A DNA stretch of 64,000 nt from Aradus depressus. Taxonomy: Eukaryota; Arthropoda; Insecta; Hemiptera; Aradidae. Below, in pieces: positions 9,822-19,725 of the stretch; the stretch's first letter is position 1, and the number at the start of each line of letters is the position of its first letter. The notes beneath the pieces are model-generated. The model searched no databases. It was not told where the DNA came from and worked only from the letters and a program-made list of their open reading frames with translations. The translations under genes were made by a program, and so were the position numbers. The stretch covers positions 27,131,534 to 27,195,533 of the forward strand of contig OY759215.1 of the NCBI GenBank assembly GCA_963662175.1, read 5' to 3'.

Positions 9822-10492
9822 AGTGCACCAGAGACGATCAATTGAAATTGACAATTGCAATTGACAGTTTCAATGAATCAATTTCAACGCGATTGATCGA
9901 GCTTCAATCATCACATCAATTCTAGTTTCTGTGTTCACCTTCAATTGTTATGTATTGACGTAGTGTTCTCGCTCATATTTTAATTTGTTGAATATTAAAA
10001 TTACATTTTTTTATTTATTTTAAAATAGTCTCGAACACAGACATGGGATTTCTTGCATTAACTCTAGCCCTCTGCACTCGGAAGAAAGAAAAGAGAAAGA
10101 GACGTTGGTCCAAAGAATGGTATAAACTGAGAAGCCGTTTTACCCATGAAAATTTATTACGTATCCTTCGAGATACTGAACCCGAGGATTACAAAAATTT
10201 TCTCAGTTATTAATAGCAAAACAAAGTCTCTTTCCTCGAACGAAACCACCTCATCAGAACACTCATCTTTGCTGTCTGGTGAACAACTGACGGAACGATT
10301 GTCAATTTGCTAGTTACACATTCAATCGCTGCCATCAATTGCTCTTATCAATGACCTTCAATCAAAATTTCTATCAATCGCCGTCATTTAATTGACAATC
10401 GCGTCAATTGCCTCCTAGACGATCAATTAGTCACATAAATGATATCATTGACAATTGCAATTGTTAATTTTATTGATCGTCTCGAGGGCACT
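9822..10492. mobile_element. Harbinger-type element, internally deleted
   Basis: Terminal inverted repeats begin AGTGC and share GAGACGATCAAT. They are flanked by the 3-bp duplication TTA (9819-9821 and 10493-10495), as expected for PIF/Harbinger elements (TWA). Sub-terminal DNA is rich in CAATTG/GACAATTG words in both arms. It retains a short piece of transposase at 10043-10213. Confidence 0.75.
10043..10213 (+). pseudogene. Harbinger transposase N-terminal remnant
   Basis: A 56-codon frame from ATG to TAA: a basic stretch (KKEKRKRRWSKEWYKLRSRF), then HENLLRILRDTEPEDYKNFL. The pattern basic-W-x3-W followed by 'LL..LR...P.DY.NFL' matches the N-terminus of PIF/Harbinger nucleases. The catalytic domain is absent. 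Confidence 0.6.
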
Positions 10493-10601
10493 TTACAGAA
10501 CATTTATGTAATCGACTTCTAAATGAAACACTTATTCAAAACTAAAACGATGATTCTGACTGACAGAAGGAATAGTTAACCTAAAGAACATATGTATTAT
10601 A

Positions 10602-10647
10602 CAATTGATACTGATGATGAAGGTGCTTCCTGAAACGTTTATAATTG
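10602..10647 (+). ncRNA. Hammerhead ribozyme-like motif
   Basis: CUGAUGA, stem II GAAGG/CUUCC, GAAA, ACGU-type short stem III, then CAAUU (5') pairing with AAUUG (3') as stem I. It differs in sequence from the 5-kb family but keeps the same layout. Confidence 0.55.
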
Positions 10648-10690
10648 CTATTTTTTAAAAAGGCAAACAAATAAATGGGAGAAGTGAAAA

Positions 10691-11734
10691 ATGAAATTTA
10701 CATGGATCTGTAAACTATGTTTTGATATAGAATGAAGTACACAATAGTACCTCTACTGCATGGAGTGCTGCCGGTAAATAAATATTGAAATATAACCATT
10801 CCTATTTTCTAAAAAAAAAAAGTATAAATATGATGTGGCCAAAACAGGACTTTCTTATACAATGTCAATTTCCTTAAATTTGTTTATTCCTTGGAAAGAT
10901 AATTTTGTTTCTCAATAAACCGTATAACTGATTTTAATCACATTTGGAATATGAGATTGAGCCGTTTACACTTGTATTCCAAAAATGGTCAGTGAGTTCA
11001 AGGGTATATTCATAAGGAAATTGACTTGCATAAAAAGAAGATATCAACGCGAAAACCTGTAATTACATGCAAAATTAACTACAATAAATGAAATTATAAT
11101 TTCTCAGCCCCCACTTAGTTCGTGCCTTGTCGATAACAACATGCAGTTACCATTTAATTACAAATATAATTAGAATACAATAAAAAAATACATAAAACAT
11201 GGTATATGATGAAAATATTACAGATACGAGATTCATGAGTCTCGCCACTAGAGATTTCTCGCTACCATTCATTCCCTGATTGGGTTGAACGTCAACAGAT
11301 CGCGACACTAAACAACATATCGCCTCATTTCAAGTCAAAATGAATACTACCGTCATCCATATTTTGATTATCATGTAATTTTGTTATTTTTTAATAGTGT
11401 TAGAGATATCCATAAATATAGAAAGGTTTTTTTTCTTCAATATATTACGTATTTCCCATTTCATGGAGTTTTACAATTTTGAACTAATAATTAAATTAAT
11501 ATCACAAAAAATATTAGTCGCAAATGTTAACATTTTATTAAATAATGGGGTGAATAGAAACAGCGACATGAATAGAAGTACTATTTGTTTATATTTCTAT
11601 TCAACCATTTTACGATTTTACGTCAGAATACATTTTGCAATCGATAAAGTGGAAAGATAATAAATTAAATAAAAATAAAGAACTTGTCTAACTTTTATAT
11701 TGTCTAATTCAACAAAAATATTATATATATGTTA
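10691..11734. other. No gene seen
   Basis: AT-rich with short chance reading frames (such as 11397-11660) of no protein-like character. Confidence 0.5.
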
Positions 11735-12012
11735 CGAACAATGCCCGAAATCGTGCAATGTCCGACATTGTACACCCAGACTGTACAATGTCCAAAATAA
11801 AGATTAAATTCCTAGAACAAACATAAATCGAAATATTACAAAATTTGGGGGCGTATTTGCCGGCGTTCCGCCGGAGGGACGATATATCTGCCCCTCCCGT
11901 CGTTCCTATATTTGAAGTAGTACAGGTTCTTATGCCCGAAATATATCTTTATTTCGGACATTGTACAGTCTGGGTGTACAATGTCGGACATTGCACGATT
12001 TCGGGCATTGCT
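11735..12012. mobile_element. Palindromic MITE
   Basis: Arms of about 70 bases (11738-11806 and 11945-12010) are inverted copies carrying 'cccgaaatcgtgcaatgtc' and 'gtacacccagactgtacaa'. The arms contain nested short palindromes built from GGACATTG/CAATGTCC. The central 130 bases include a GC-rich patch with 'gccggcgttccgccgg'. The outer flanks are both TATATAT-rich, so the target duplication cannot be defined. Confidence 0.65.
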
Positions 12013-12489
12013 CGTATCATATATATATATTAAATAATAAATAAATTAAATATTTTTGTGGAATTAGACAATATAATGTTAAAATCCTAGATTCACAATT
12101 ATACTGCGATATCTACATGGAAACAATGCTAAAACTAAAGAAAACTATCTATACTTCCCCAAATTAAACTTTCCATTGCACAAGGGCACCTGTGTTCCTG
12201 GATGCTTTTTGAGTCAACGACAATGGTTTGTGGTAAAAAAAATTAATTCTGCTTAAAAGAAATCATCAAGGAATCATTTAAATAAAGTATCATCTCACAT
12301 TTATCTTCGGTAGAATAGTCTTAAATAACAAAATGGCAAATGTTGGTGTTACACTTTGATTCAACTCGTTAATAATGCAACGTCTCTGATCCGCTGTGAT
12401 TCAACTAGCTACATTCAGCTCAATGAATAAGTGAAGATTCGTTTATAGTGTACAATCCATAGCAGATCATTGTCATATTTTCTTCAATA
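12013..12489. other. No gene seen
   Basis: AT-rich sequence downstream of the receptor's putative 3' UTR. No clear minus-strand polyadenylation signal recognised. Confidence 0.45.
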
Positions 12490-12727
12490 ATTATTTTGCC
12501 AACGCTGAGAGACAAGAGTGCCCTCCATTCGCGCATGCCCGAGGGAGGGCTGAAGTCTGTGCTTGGTGGATGATGCTGGGCTGGTTTCCCTGGAGTGGCT
12601 GAACGGAGGCCCTCATGGCGGCCAGTCCATTGGCGATTTTCCTCGACTCAGTTTGTCCTCCCCGGAATGTCCTCTTGAGATGCAGCCGTCGGTCCGTTCG
12701 ACGACACTTCCCGCCCAGCCTGCGAGA
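12490..12727 (-). other. Putative 3' UTR of the receptor's distal isoform
   Basis: An unusually GC-rich island directly after the TGA at 12730-12728 on the minus strand. It contrasts with AT-rich flanks and suggests transcribed, selected sequence. Two other minus-strand frames are also open over it, so part could be coding in another isoform. Confidence 0.35.
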
Positions 12728-12796
12728 TCACCTCGTGTTCAACTGCCCCATGTAGCTGGCCAGCTCTGCGCCGCTGAACTCATCCATCCCAGTATC
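12728..12796 (-). CDS. Pyrokinin/CAPA-type receptor, alternative last exon
   Basis: A minus-strand acceptor TTTAG precedes 12796. The exon then reads 22 codons, DTGMDEFSGAELASYMGQLN plus TR, before TGA. It is in phase 0, matching the phase-0 donor at 15947. The short acidic/amphipathic ending is typical in style for peptide-GPCR tails, but I cannot confirm an orthologous ending from memory. If used, it replaces the eight-residue read-through ending of the previous exon. Confidence 0.55.
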   Translation of the reverse strand, partial: DTGMDEFSGAELASYMGQLNTR

Positions 12797-12979
12797 CTAA
12801 ACAGTGCAAAGTCCAAATTAGTTTAAAACTACATACTCTACAGCTAGGTATAATGGATTCAAGCCACATATCATATATAAACAAACAACATTTCATAACT
12901 TTTGAACAAGTCTTATCGAGATGGCACAAAGGACATATAAAACAACAATTCAAAATCTTACACTTGACACTAGGAGTCG

Positions 12980-13170
12980 CTGACTACCAGAGCGCTCTTT
13001 CGTCGTTTTAGTGGACTTGACCCCGACTCTACAATGGGAGTCCTAAATCTTCCCTACCCTAAATTAACTTAGGGGACTTTAACGAGTACCTGACATCGTA
13101 CGGGCTCAGAACTATCGCTTAACGTACCATCCGAAGGACTGTTTGTTCATCTCTCAGATAAAAAACCTAA
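12980..13170 (-). mobile_element. SINE-T body without tRNA head
   Basis: 'ctaccagagcgctctttcgt', 'gactctac', 'gagtacctgacatcgtac' and 'catccgaaggac' are in the standard order. Both the tRNA-like head and the telomere-like tail are missing. Confidence 0.75.
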
Positions 13171-14162
13171 GGGCACTTAGACAGCCTTTGTTCTATGCTG
13201 AGGTGGATTACACAACCTTAAGGTTGTCTATGGAACTAAATTTCCTTTAATTTCCTTACCTATTGCTTACCAACCATTAAGTTTCTAAACAAAGTTTAGG
13301 TTGTTTTTAGTTGTTTTAGAACAAAAAATTAGTTATTTCTTATAATTTCTGGAGAAATAAAGTGGAGCAACGGGTCACCTGTCGTGTAAGAAGTACCTCG
13401 AGAGCCTGGATTGTGTAGAATTTAAAAACAGGTTGGCTGATAACTACAGACTAATTTGAAATTAAACTACTTTCATATATAGCTTAAGAAATTCTGGAAA
13501 TTTTAATTTTAATTTTAGTTGCTCATGTTCTACTTGTGTAAATTTGTTTGGCTGGCAGTTATTGACACTATGAGCTACACGAAATTATAAAATTCTATGG
13601 ACAGCTCAGAGAAGATTTTCAAAATGAGGTTCTTTCATATTTTAAACATCCTTCATATCAATTTTCGAGAGGTGGAGGGGCTTACCAATTCTCAGAAAGT
13701 GGTCAAGTAGTTTATCAATCGAAAGCTTGACAATATTACAATAATTGAAAACATTATAATAAATGTACATTTTTTCACGTTAAAACAACTTATCAGCTTG
13801 ACACCACTTTTGGCAAAAGGTATAATTGAGGATTAATAAATCATTTTCAAGCCTTATAGGGAATATAAGTGAATATTATCACTCACATATTCTAATCAAA
13901 AAATCATAATTTAAATGACTAGAGAGCTAATAATTTGAGGCCACCATATCAAATATGGAGAGGTCACGGCTGTTAAATTACATGGTCTCTTCCTTAAAAC
14001 TCTCTCAAAAAATTATTTCTTTTATCGAATTTTGCTCAATTTGAATTTTATATTCAAAGCCAATTAATAAGATAAGGTAAAAACAATTATTCAAAGGCTG
14101 ACAATGAATGTGACTTTTTTTTATAGTTCAAATGTTTATAAATAAATAAAACTATCTTATTT
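13171..14162. other. No gene seen
   Basis: AT-rich intron-3 sequence of the receptor. A 16-base perfect palindrome, ACAACCTTAAGGTTGT, lies at about 13213-13228. Confidence 0.5.
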
Positions 14163-14240
14163 TTTTAAATATTGTCTATTCCACAAAAAACATTTATGAT
14201 ATAAACTACCGATTTCGGCATTACGCGATCGACAGGTTTA
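14163..14240 (-). mobile_element. PLE terminal fragment, decayed HHR
   Basis: The minus strand reads 'atgccgaaatcggtag' and '...gtggaatagacaat', the same module as at 55772-56011. The hammerhead core has decayed (CUGUCGA, GAAAU), so it should not be catalytic. Confidence 0.55.
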
Positions 14241-14361
14241 GTTATAAATTAAAACAAGTTCGTTGAGTGCAAACCATTCTTATAAGTAAATCAAGTACCT
14301 ACCTAGGTAAGAAAGGATTTGCCATTTCAATTAGGAAATCACTATTTGATATTACTTCTCC

Positions 14362-14550
14362 AGCTATACGAAGTATAGGGGAAGTTATGTAATCTGTCAA
14401 AAATTCGATGGGGAGTTTTCAACGGAATTTCATGTTTTCAAAATCTCTAGATTCCAAATATGAAAAAAAAAATCTGTCTTTCTGTGAACACGATAACTCC
14501 CGAAAGAATGAAAATATCGACAAGACATTTTTTCCTAGTCATATTATAAT
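14362..14550 (+). repeat. Rep-A 5' half
   Basis: Starts 'tccagctatacgaagtata', then 'gggaagttatgtaat', 'tgaacacgataactcccga' and 'aatgaaaatatcgac', the 5' portion of Rep-A. Confidence 0.65.
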
Positions 14551-14894
14551 TTATGTTTTAATTATTTTTTTCTTTCTGTAATATTATTACTCTTCATTTT
14601 TTCTGTTAATTACTATTATTATTGATTATTTATTAATCACTGGCATTATTACTTCCCTATTTGAACAGGTATTTTGTGTATTTTTATTTAATTTCGGGTT
14701 TTAAATTTTATTTATGTAGTTTTATGCATGATATAGCATCATTACCGTTCGATTGATCAATGATGAAGTGGGGACTGAATTTTTTGATCTTCTAGTCCAT
14801 TTGATGACTCCAGTAGTATTTGTGTAAATATTTTTGTTGATATTTTAAATTTATGAATTATGACAAATGTATATGGAAATTGATTATAGTTTTA

Positions 14895-15105
14895 AAAAAA
14901 AGTTTAGATATTGAGGATGGGAGGTGTCTCTGAAACGTTTAACGTTATTATGTATTTAGTCTATGACATGAAATAAATTGGGAGATATATATCAAAAATG
15001 AATACTCAAATCTATATGAATATTTTAGATTATAGATGGGAAGTGTGTTTCGAAACGTTCAACTACATTATGTATTAAGTATATGATTTGAAATAAATTG
15101 GGAGA
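14895..15105 (+). repeat. Two tandem HHR-module-like ends
   Basis: Two units about 115 bases apart both read 'gatggga.gtgt.t..gaaacgtt.aac.' followed by 'atgaaataaattgggagat' or a close variant. The tail resembles 10640-10690. The CUGANGA half of the core is lost in both (GAGGAUG, AUAGAUG). Confidence 0.5.
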
Positions 15106-15111
15106 TACATA

Positions 15112-15591
15112 CAGGGGCATAGCCAGGATTTTGAGCAGGGGGGGGGGGCAAGTTAGGCTACGAGGGGAGGGGGGGGGGGGGGGGGTATAGACTCCCGGGG
15201 GCAAAGCCCGCATTTTCCGTGGTTAGCGTTGCAGATTTTTGTTATTAATTCGGAAGACTCGGACCTCTAGAAGCTCCCCCTGAGGTAACCACTGACTGTA
15301 ATACTTTAGTTGACTTTACATGAGCAGCAAAAATGCAAAGCGCAGCAGCAGCAAATGCACGCTGTGATTTCTGTACTTTTAGAATTAAATGATTCACATT
15401 AAATAGCGTGCATGTAAAATCAGCTTTAAGAGTATAAAGTATAACATAAATGACTATTTTGAACGAGGAAATGAAATAATCGAATTCATGTATATTTAAA
15501 TAAATGTAATATGATTTGTTTTGTACATGTACATTTATGTAACAGTTGATTGTTGATTTGCACGCGCCCCCCCCCCCTGGCTACGCCCCTG
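15112..15591. mobile_element. hAT-type MITE with homopolymer G/C ends
   Basis: The termini are CAGGGGC(A/G)TAGCCAGG inverted repeats (15112-15128 and 15575-15591). They are flanked by an identical 8-base duplication GATACATA (15104-15111 and 15592-15599). Inside the left end lie G runs of 10 and about 20 bases; inside the right end a C run. No transposase coding. Confidence 0.85.
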
Positions 15592-15639
15592 GATACATAG
15601 CTACAGTTGAAGTGGAGAGCAATATTGTGGGTGCTTATC

Positions 15640-15836
15640 TCAAAATCCTTAGTTACTGCTAATGTAAGGACTCTATCGTTACGAAATTTTATCTGAGAAG
15701 TGAAAAATACCTGCGTAAGTACTCAAATTTATTCCCAACCAAATCGACCAAAAAGAAGAGTTTAGAGGGAGAGCAACAACTTATTTAATTACAAATTATT
15801 TGAGCTGAGGAAGTACACTGTCGATAATTCACCAGC
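15640..15836 (+). repeat. Rep-A 3' half
   Basis: Carries 'caaaatccttagttactgct', 'aaatcgaccaaaaagaaga', 'gagggagagcaac' and 'gctgaggaagtacactgtc', ending in 'attcaccagcaac' and a T run. Confidence 0.6.
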
Positions 15837-15919
15837 AACTTTTTTTTTTTGACACTATTGCTCTTTAGCAATTAAGAATGTGTAGGATTGGGATGTTGTC
15901 AGAGAGAGGCTTACATGTC

Positions 15920-16117
15920 CTATTTGATGGATAGTTTGTTCATCACCTGAAGACTGCTGTTGCTGATGGTGGCCGGGGCACTCGGCTCTCCTGCAAACCG
16001 CAGTCGGTGCACCTCTGTTCGCAGTAGCTGGGTGTTGGTCCGGGACAGAACGCTGTAGTGTGACATGGGCACACTCACCTTGCCCCGGCCTCCTCCACAC
16101 GCCTGTGCCAATGTACT
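15920..16117 (-). CDS. Pyrokinin/CAPA-type receptor, C-tail exon (two possible endings)
   Basis: Following 'tttgttaag', the exon opens in phase 0 (STLAQACGGGRGK), continuing the FRAAFK end of helix 8 in the previous exon. It then carries HYSVLSRTNTQLLR; a Y-S-V-L-S-R motif with a preceding CG-rich stretch is what I recall in insect pyrokinin receptor tails. At 15947 CAG|GTGATG can act as a phase-0 donor to 12796. If unspliced, the frame runs eight more codons (VMNKLSIK) to TAG at 15922-15920. The GC-rich, serine/threonine-rich tail offers phosphorylation sites. Acceptor placement could alternatively be five codons later at 'ttggcacag'. Confidence 0.75.
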   Translation of the reverse strand, partial: STLAQACGGGRGKVSVPMSHYSVLSRTNTQLLRTEVHRLRFAGEPSAPATISNSSLQVMNKLSIK

Positions 16118-17559
16118 CTTAACAAACACAACAAATCACACATAAGAAGAGAATTCAACTTTTAAAACTACACCAATAAACATTAAATTGTTATTGTAAA
16201 TAGAACACAATTTTTTTTCATTTGTCAACATTCGAAAGAAAATATTTAATAATTGTTTAAACTTCTATCCTCTGTGTTGAACATAAGACGTAGTTTAGTT
16301 TCCTGATATATGATTGGTTATTAAAAGAACATATCGCTCATTTAATACAACAACGACATAACTCAAAAATGGGCGTTTTTGAGTTATAGGCATAGGAAGA
16401 ACCATTCACACATACTTTTAGCGGATAGAACTACACATCTGAGCTTCAACTGCTCGCCAAGAAAACAATTATTGCTGCAAGAATGTCATAATTCAAAGTG
16501 AGGCTAGTTATAAGGTTAAGGGAGAAACTTCAGTAAGGCCTAGAGCTGTTACTGTACATTTTTTCTTCTTTTATATTGTATTCTTTCAATAAAACATACT
16601 GATAAGTTATTTTCGAAAGAATGCATCAAGGTATTACACATCAAAAGTTTGAATTGCTCCTCCTGGAAAATCACATTTTTGAGTTATGTCGCTGTTGCAG
16701 CAAATGAGCGATATATACACAAAAATACAATTTTTTTATATTATTTATATACCATTATACAAAATAATAAGTAAAAAAAAATGCGGACCAAATAACAAAA
16801 AATAATAATAAATCTATTGAAAAGGGTGACCTTTCGGTCTCCCAAATATGGTTTTTTTTCCAATGCGTCGGCTACTGTGGCCATTAGCGATATAGGATTA
16901 GCGGTGGTGACTTGAAGCGTATGGCGATAAGTGTCGGACTCTCTCTCTCCAGTGGTAGCATCCAGTCTAGGAAGAAGAGATCCATCAAAGAAACGCCAGC
17001 CTAGCACCGTGTCTAAAGAGTGTTGCGAGAACGGATAGCAAGCCTCCAGAGCGCTTCTCAACATATCTAAATATACAAGAATATATGTATCTCTTTCAGA
17101 AATTCTATTAAGTTCCGGAATCTGGGTGTTCTCTCACAAAATATATCTTGGAGGGTTGCGGGCATGTTGTCATGTTCCCGATACTTGGCCAGCTACTGAG
17201 AGTCCCCTCAGAAATGTTTATTTTTTATATGTTTGGTTCATGTTCAACCCATGAGGGCATTTTCAAAACTTACATAATCCATTAACCATATTAATTCTTA
17301 TTAGTAAAGTTTTGATGTCAAAAACCGAGTATATTATATTTTTTTATTTTTTCATAAAACATATCTCTTTGTGATCATTCTCTATTTTTTTTCTTCTTTT
17401 TTTAAAGTGTTTTGCGAAACTGAAGCATTTGAGGCACCTATTATATTACATGATCAAGCCACGAAGGGAACGTGGAGCAAATATATACAAAAATAAGGTA
17501 TCTATAAGCGCAATGCAAAATAGAGGTTGGAATGGTGGCCAGAGGAGCATGGGGTTCGG
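16118..17559. other. Intron, with one unexplained GC-richer block
   Basis: Mostly AT-rich. At 16860-17064 a minus-strand frame is open over about 70 codons (for example GWRFFDGSLLPRLDATTGER) with more even base composition. Its phase does not join exon 19725-19505 without a stop, so I do not include it in the receptor. Nothing else seen. Confidence 0.4.
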
Positions 17560-17830
17560 AAACGTTGTAAATACATAAGATGCAGTAGATGCAATCTATC
17601 ACCGCAGACATCCATATAAACCTTTCTCAAGAACGTCACTCAGTAGAGCTGCACTTTTAGATATCTCAAATGCATTTAACTCCGTCAACATAAATATTAT
17701 TCTAAAAAGATATACGTGATATAATTAAAGATCCCAGGTAGGATACCGATGACAGCAATAAACCTACTCAAAAATAGAACAATCCAAGTCTATTTCAATA
17801 ACATGACACTTGGTCCACACTCAAACGGAG
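17560..17830 (+). pseudogene. Non-LTR reverse transcriptase fragment
   Basis: 'RAALLDISNAFNSVNINII' matches the RT motif with catalytic F-x-D (here LLDISNAF). After a frameshift, 'MTAINLLKNRTIQVYFNN' and 'GPHSNGV' match the following thumb-side motif. It is broken by frameshifts and ends abruptly in the hairpin at 17822-17875. Confidence 0.5.
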
Positions 17831-17875
17831 TCTCCTTTTACGAGTATGAATACTCGTATAAGGAGACTCCGTTTG
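17822..17875. repeat. 54-base hairpin with 26-base arms
   Basis: CAAACGGAGTCTCCTT... is followed after a 2-base centre by its inverse with one mismatch. It sits at the end of the RT fragment, as if the strand had been copied back on itself. Confidence 0.85.
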
Positions 17876-17986
17876 AAGACTAAAGTCATTTCTAGTAGAG
17901 ATGGAAGATTGAAACTTGGTTCAGCTAGATCACTGCAACGGTTCACCGTCTATCTGTTCCATGTCATATAAAGTCGGACGTTTCTT

Positions 17987-17987
<1 letters not shown>

Positions 17988-18033
<46 letters not shown>
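17988..18033. repeat. (AT)n microsatellite
   Basis: An uninterrupted AT run of more than 40 bases. Confidence 0.95.
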
Positions 18034-18042
<9 letters not shown>

Positions 18043-18984
18043 ATAAAACAAAACAAAAAAAAAAACATTTTTTAGATCTCTAAGCAAAACCACAATGTTG
18101 TTGATAACAGGTCCGCCTGAGGTCAAACACCTTATGATACAGGTAGCGGTAGTGTTGAACCTGTTGCTATTAAAGAAACTCCCTTTTAGTAATGTGAGCT
18201 GCCCGTCTCCTCTTGTGTATCCAGTGTGTTGAGATACCAACACCACGGCATACTTGTGTACTAGAGTGGCCCATTTTTACTTTAAGAAAAATTATTCACC
18301 GAAACTCCTGGCCTCATCCCTTAGGTTATTTCCTAAGGGATAACCAATACATGATAAATTTCAGCCCCAATGGATCAACAGCGTTGAGGTTTAACTATTT
18401 CACGTAAAATTTAGGATGAAATTGAACACCATTTTTCTTAAACGAAATTTTATTCCCTACAATTTTGTAATTATTTTTAATGATTATCATGTTATTTCAG
18501 AAATAGTGGCTGAAAGTCCAGCCTTGCGACACAGGCTACCGAGCTGTGGACACCATATAAACATCCCTATAGCTATAGCCCTGGAGGTAATGACACAAAA
18601 GTGTCGGTCATTTTATTAAACTTGAAATTGAAAACACTTGAAACTAAAAAATGAATTTACTACATTGTATGGAAAGGTTCAAGTTTGTAGAAGATATTCA
18701 AAGACAAGTTGCGTCAGCATCTGTTACTTCAAAAAATTAAGACTTCGTAGCAAAATCCGCATTAATGGGATTTTCAGAGAATGTTCACGACGACGCGAGC
18801 AGGGTACTAAGAGTCTCTATGAATAACATTGGGCACCTGTTATTCCATTTCCATTTTATTAATTTTTAATGTCCGAATACATTATTTGCGTTTTGTGCCG
18901 ATATAGTGGAAATACTGATAAACAAAATTAAAATTAAGAATACATGGGGTAGGAGGGGTCCTCCTCCCTAGGGGGGGGAAATCC
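18034..18984. other. No gene recognised
   Basis: Several frames of 60-98 codons overlap on both strands (18070-18240 and 18416-18820) without recognisable motifs. A GC-richer segment at 18500-18600 is unexplained. Confidence 0.4.
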
Positions 18985-19085
18985 CGATTCTAATTATTGT
19001 TGAACCTTGTGCTGACGATGGCATAAGCCGAAACCGGTACACATTTATGTATATGTTTGTGGAATTATACAATATAAGTGTTCAA
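18985..19085 (+). mobile_element. Solo PLE terminal module with intact HHR core
   Basis: Contains the HHR at 19008-19043, then 'tttatgtatatgtttgtgg' and 'aattatacaatat', the same order as in 55907-55985. No inverted partner is seen next to it. Confidence 0.6.
19008..19043 (+). ncRNA. Hammerhead ribozyme-like motif
   Basis: UGUG (stem I 5'), CUGACGA, stem II GGC-AUAA-GCC, GAAA, the self-complementary ACCGGU as stem III, A at the cleavage site, then CACA pairing with UGUG. All invariant core bases are present; among the best-formed in the window. Confidence 0.65.
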
Positions 19086-19504
19086 TAAAAAATTGTTTTA
19101 TTTATCATTTTTTAAAATTTTATTTACTATTTTTTATATTCCATTTTTATTATTCCTTCTCAAAAATAATATAACGAAAAACTATTGCAGGATAACTTTA
19201 AAGGAGGAAATAAAATTACTGATACATATATCGTTTTGTGTGTCCTACACTGTGATTAAAAAACATAATAGTCTCCAGTTGAAAAATTACATTCTTCTAA
19301 AGAATTCGGCTTAGCAGCATAACCAAAATCCACGGGAAAATGTAGGCTATTGAGTGTAGCCAAAAATAGGCTCAACTTAGAATATGGACTACCTGTATTC
19401 ACGACAACATTTTAGGAAGTAGGTACAAAACACAAAATGAGTGAACGGAAGGCGAGGAGGGGTTTTGTGAGGAACCTGATTCTAGTAATAAATAAAATAT
19501 TTAC

Positions 19505-19725
19505 CTTGAAGGCAGCTCTGAACTTTAGAGACATGATGTTGTAGAGAAGGGGGTTGACGGTGGCAGACAGATAGTAAAGGACCCCTGAGATGTGAGTGAG
19601 GGTCTTGTAGACAGCAAGGAGAGCGGAGCTAGGCTGGCGAGTATCGTCCCGGGTGGCGTACACGGCGAGGAGTCTTTGTGCGTGGAACGGTGCCCAACAG
19701 ATGAAGAAACCCACCACTACAGCAA
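19505..19725 (-). CDS. Pyrokinin/CAPA-type receptor, TM6-TM7 exon
   Basis: The acceptor 'tgttgcag' precedes 19725. The first two bases complete a Val codon split with exon 63297-63063, giving ..IRML-V-AVVVGFF. TM6 has the CWxP motif in GFFICWAPFHAQRLLAVY, typical of this receptor class. Extracellular loop 3 follows (ATRDDTRQPSS), then TM7 with NPLLYNIMS, the NPxxY activation motif, and helix 8 (LKFRAAFK). The donor AAG|GTAAAT ends the exon after a whole codon. 73 complete codons, no stops, GC-richer than flanks. Confidence 0.92.

Larger units (their letters stand above)
9703..10690. mobile_element. HHR-bearing inverted-repeat element, split by a Harbinger insertion
   Basis: The left 100 bases (9703-9800) are the inverted, diverged counterpart of 10590-10690. 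Shared words include 'cctaaagaacat/acc', 'gtattata', 'atactgatgatga' and 'aattgctatttt'. The right arm has an intact HHR core (10602-10647); the left arm keeps CTGATGA but has lost GAAA. The orientation is head-to-head as in the other HHR palindromes. A 671-bp Harbinger-type element occupies the centre. Confidence 0.6.

Noticed and set aside
12563..12826. 87-codon + strand frame (MVDDAGLVSLEWL...)
   Set aside because: It overlaps the minus-strand receptor exon, whose phase and splice sites fit; the + frame has no recognisable motif.
16741..17064. Receptor exon between 19505 and 16117
   Set aside because: With the phase-0 start required, the reading runs into TGA within three codons from the nearest acceptor, and later acceptors also meet stops.
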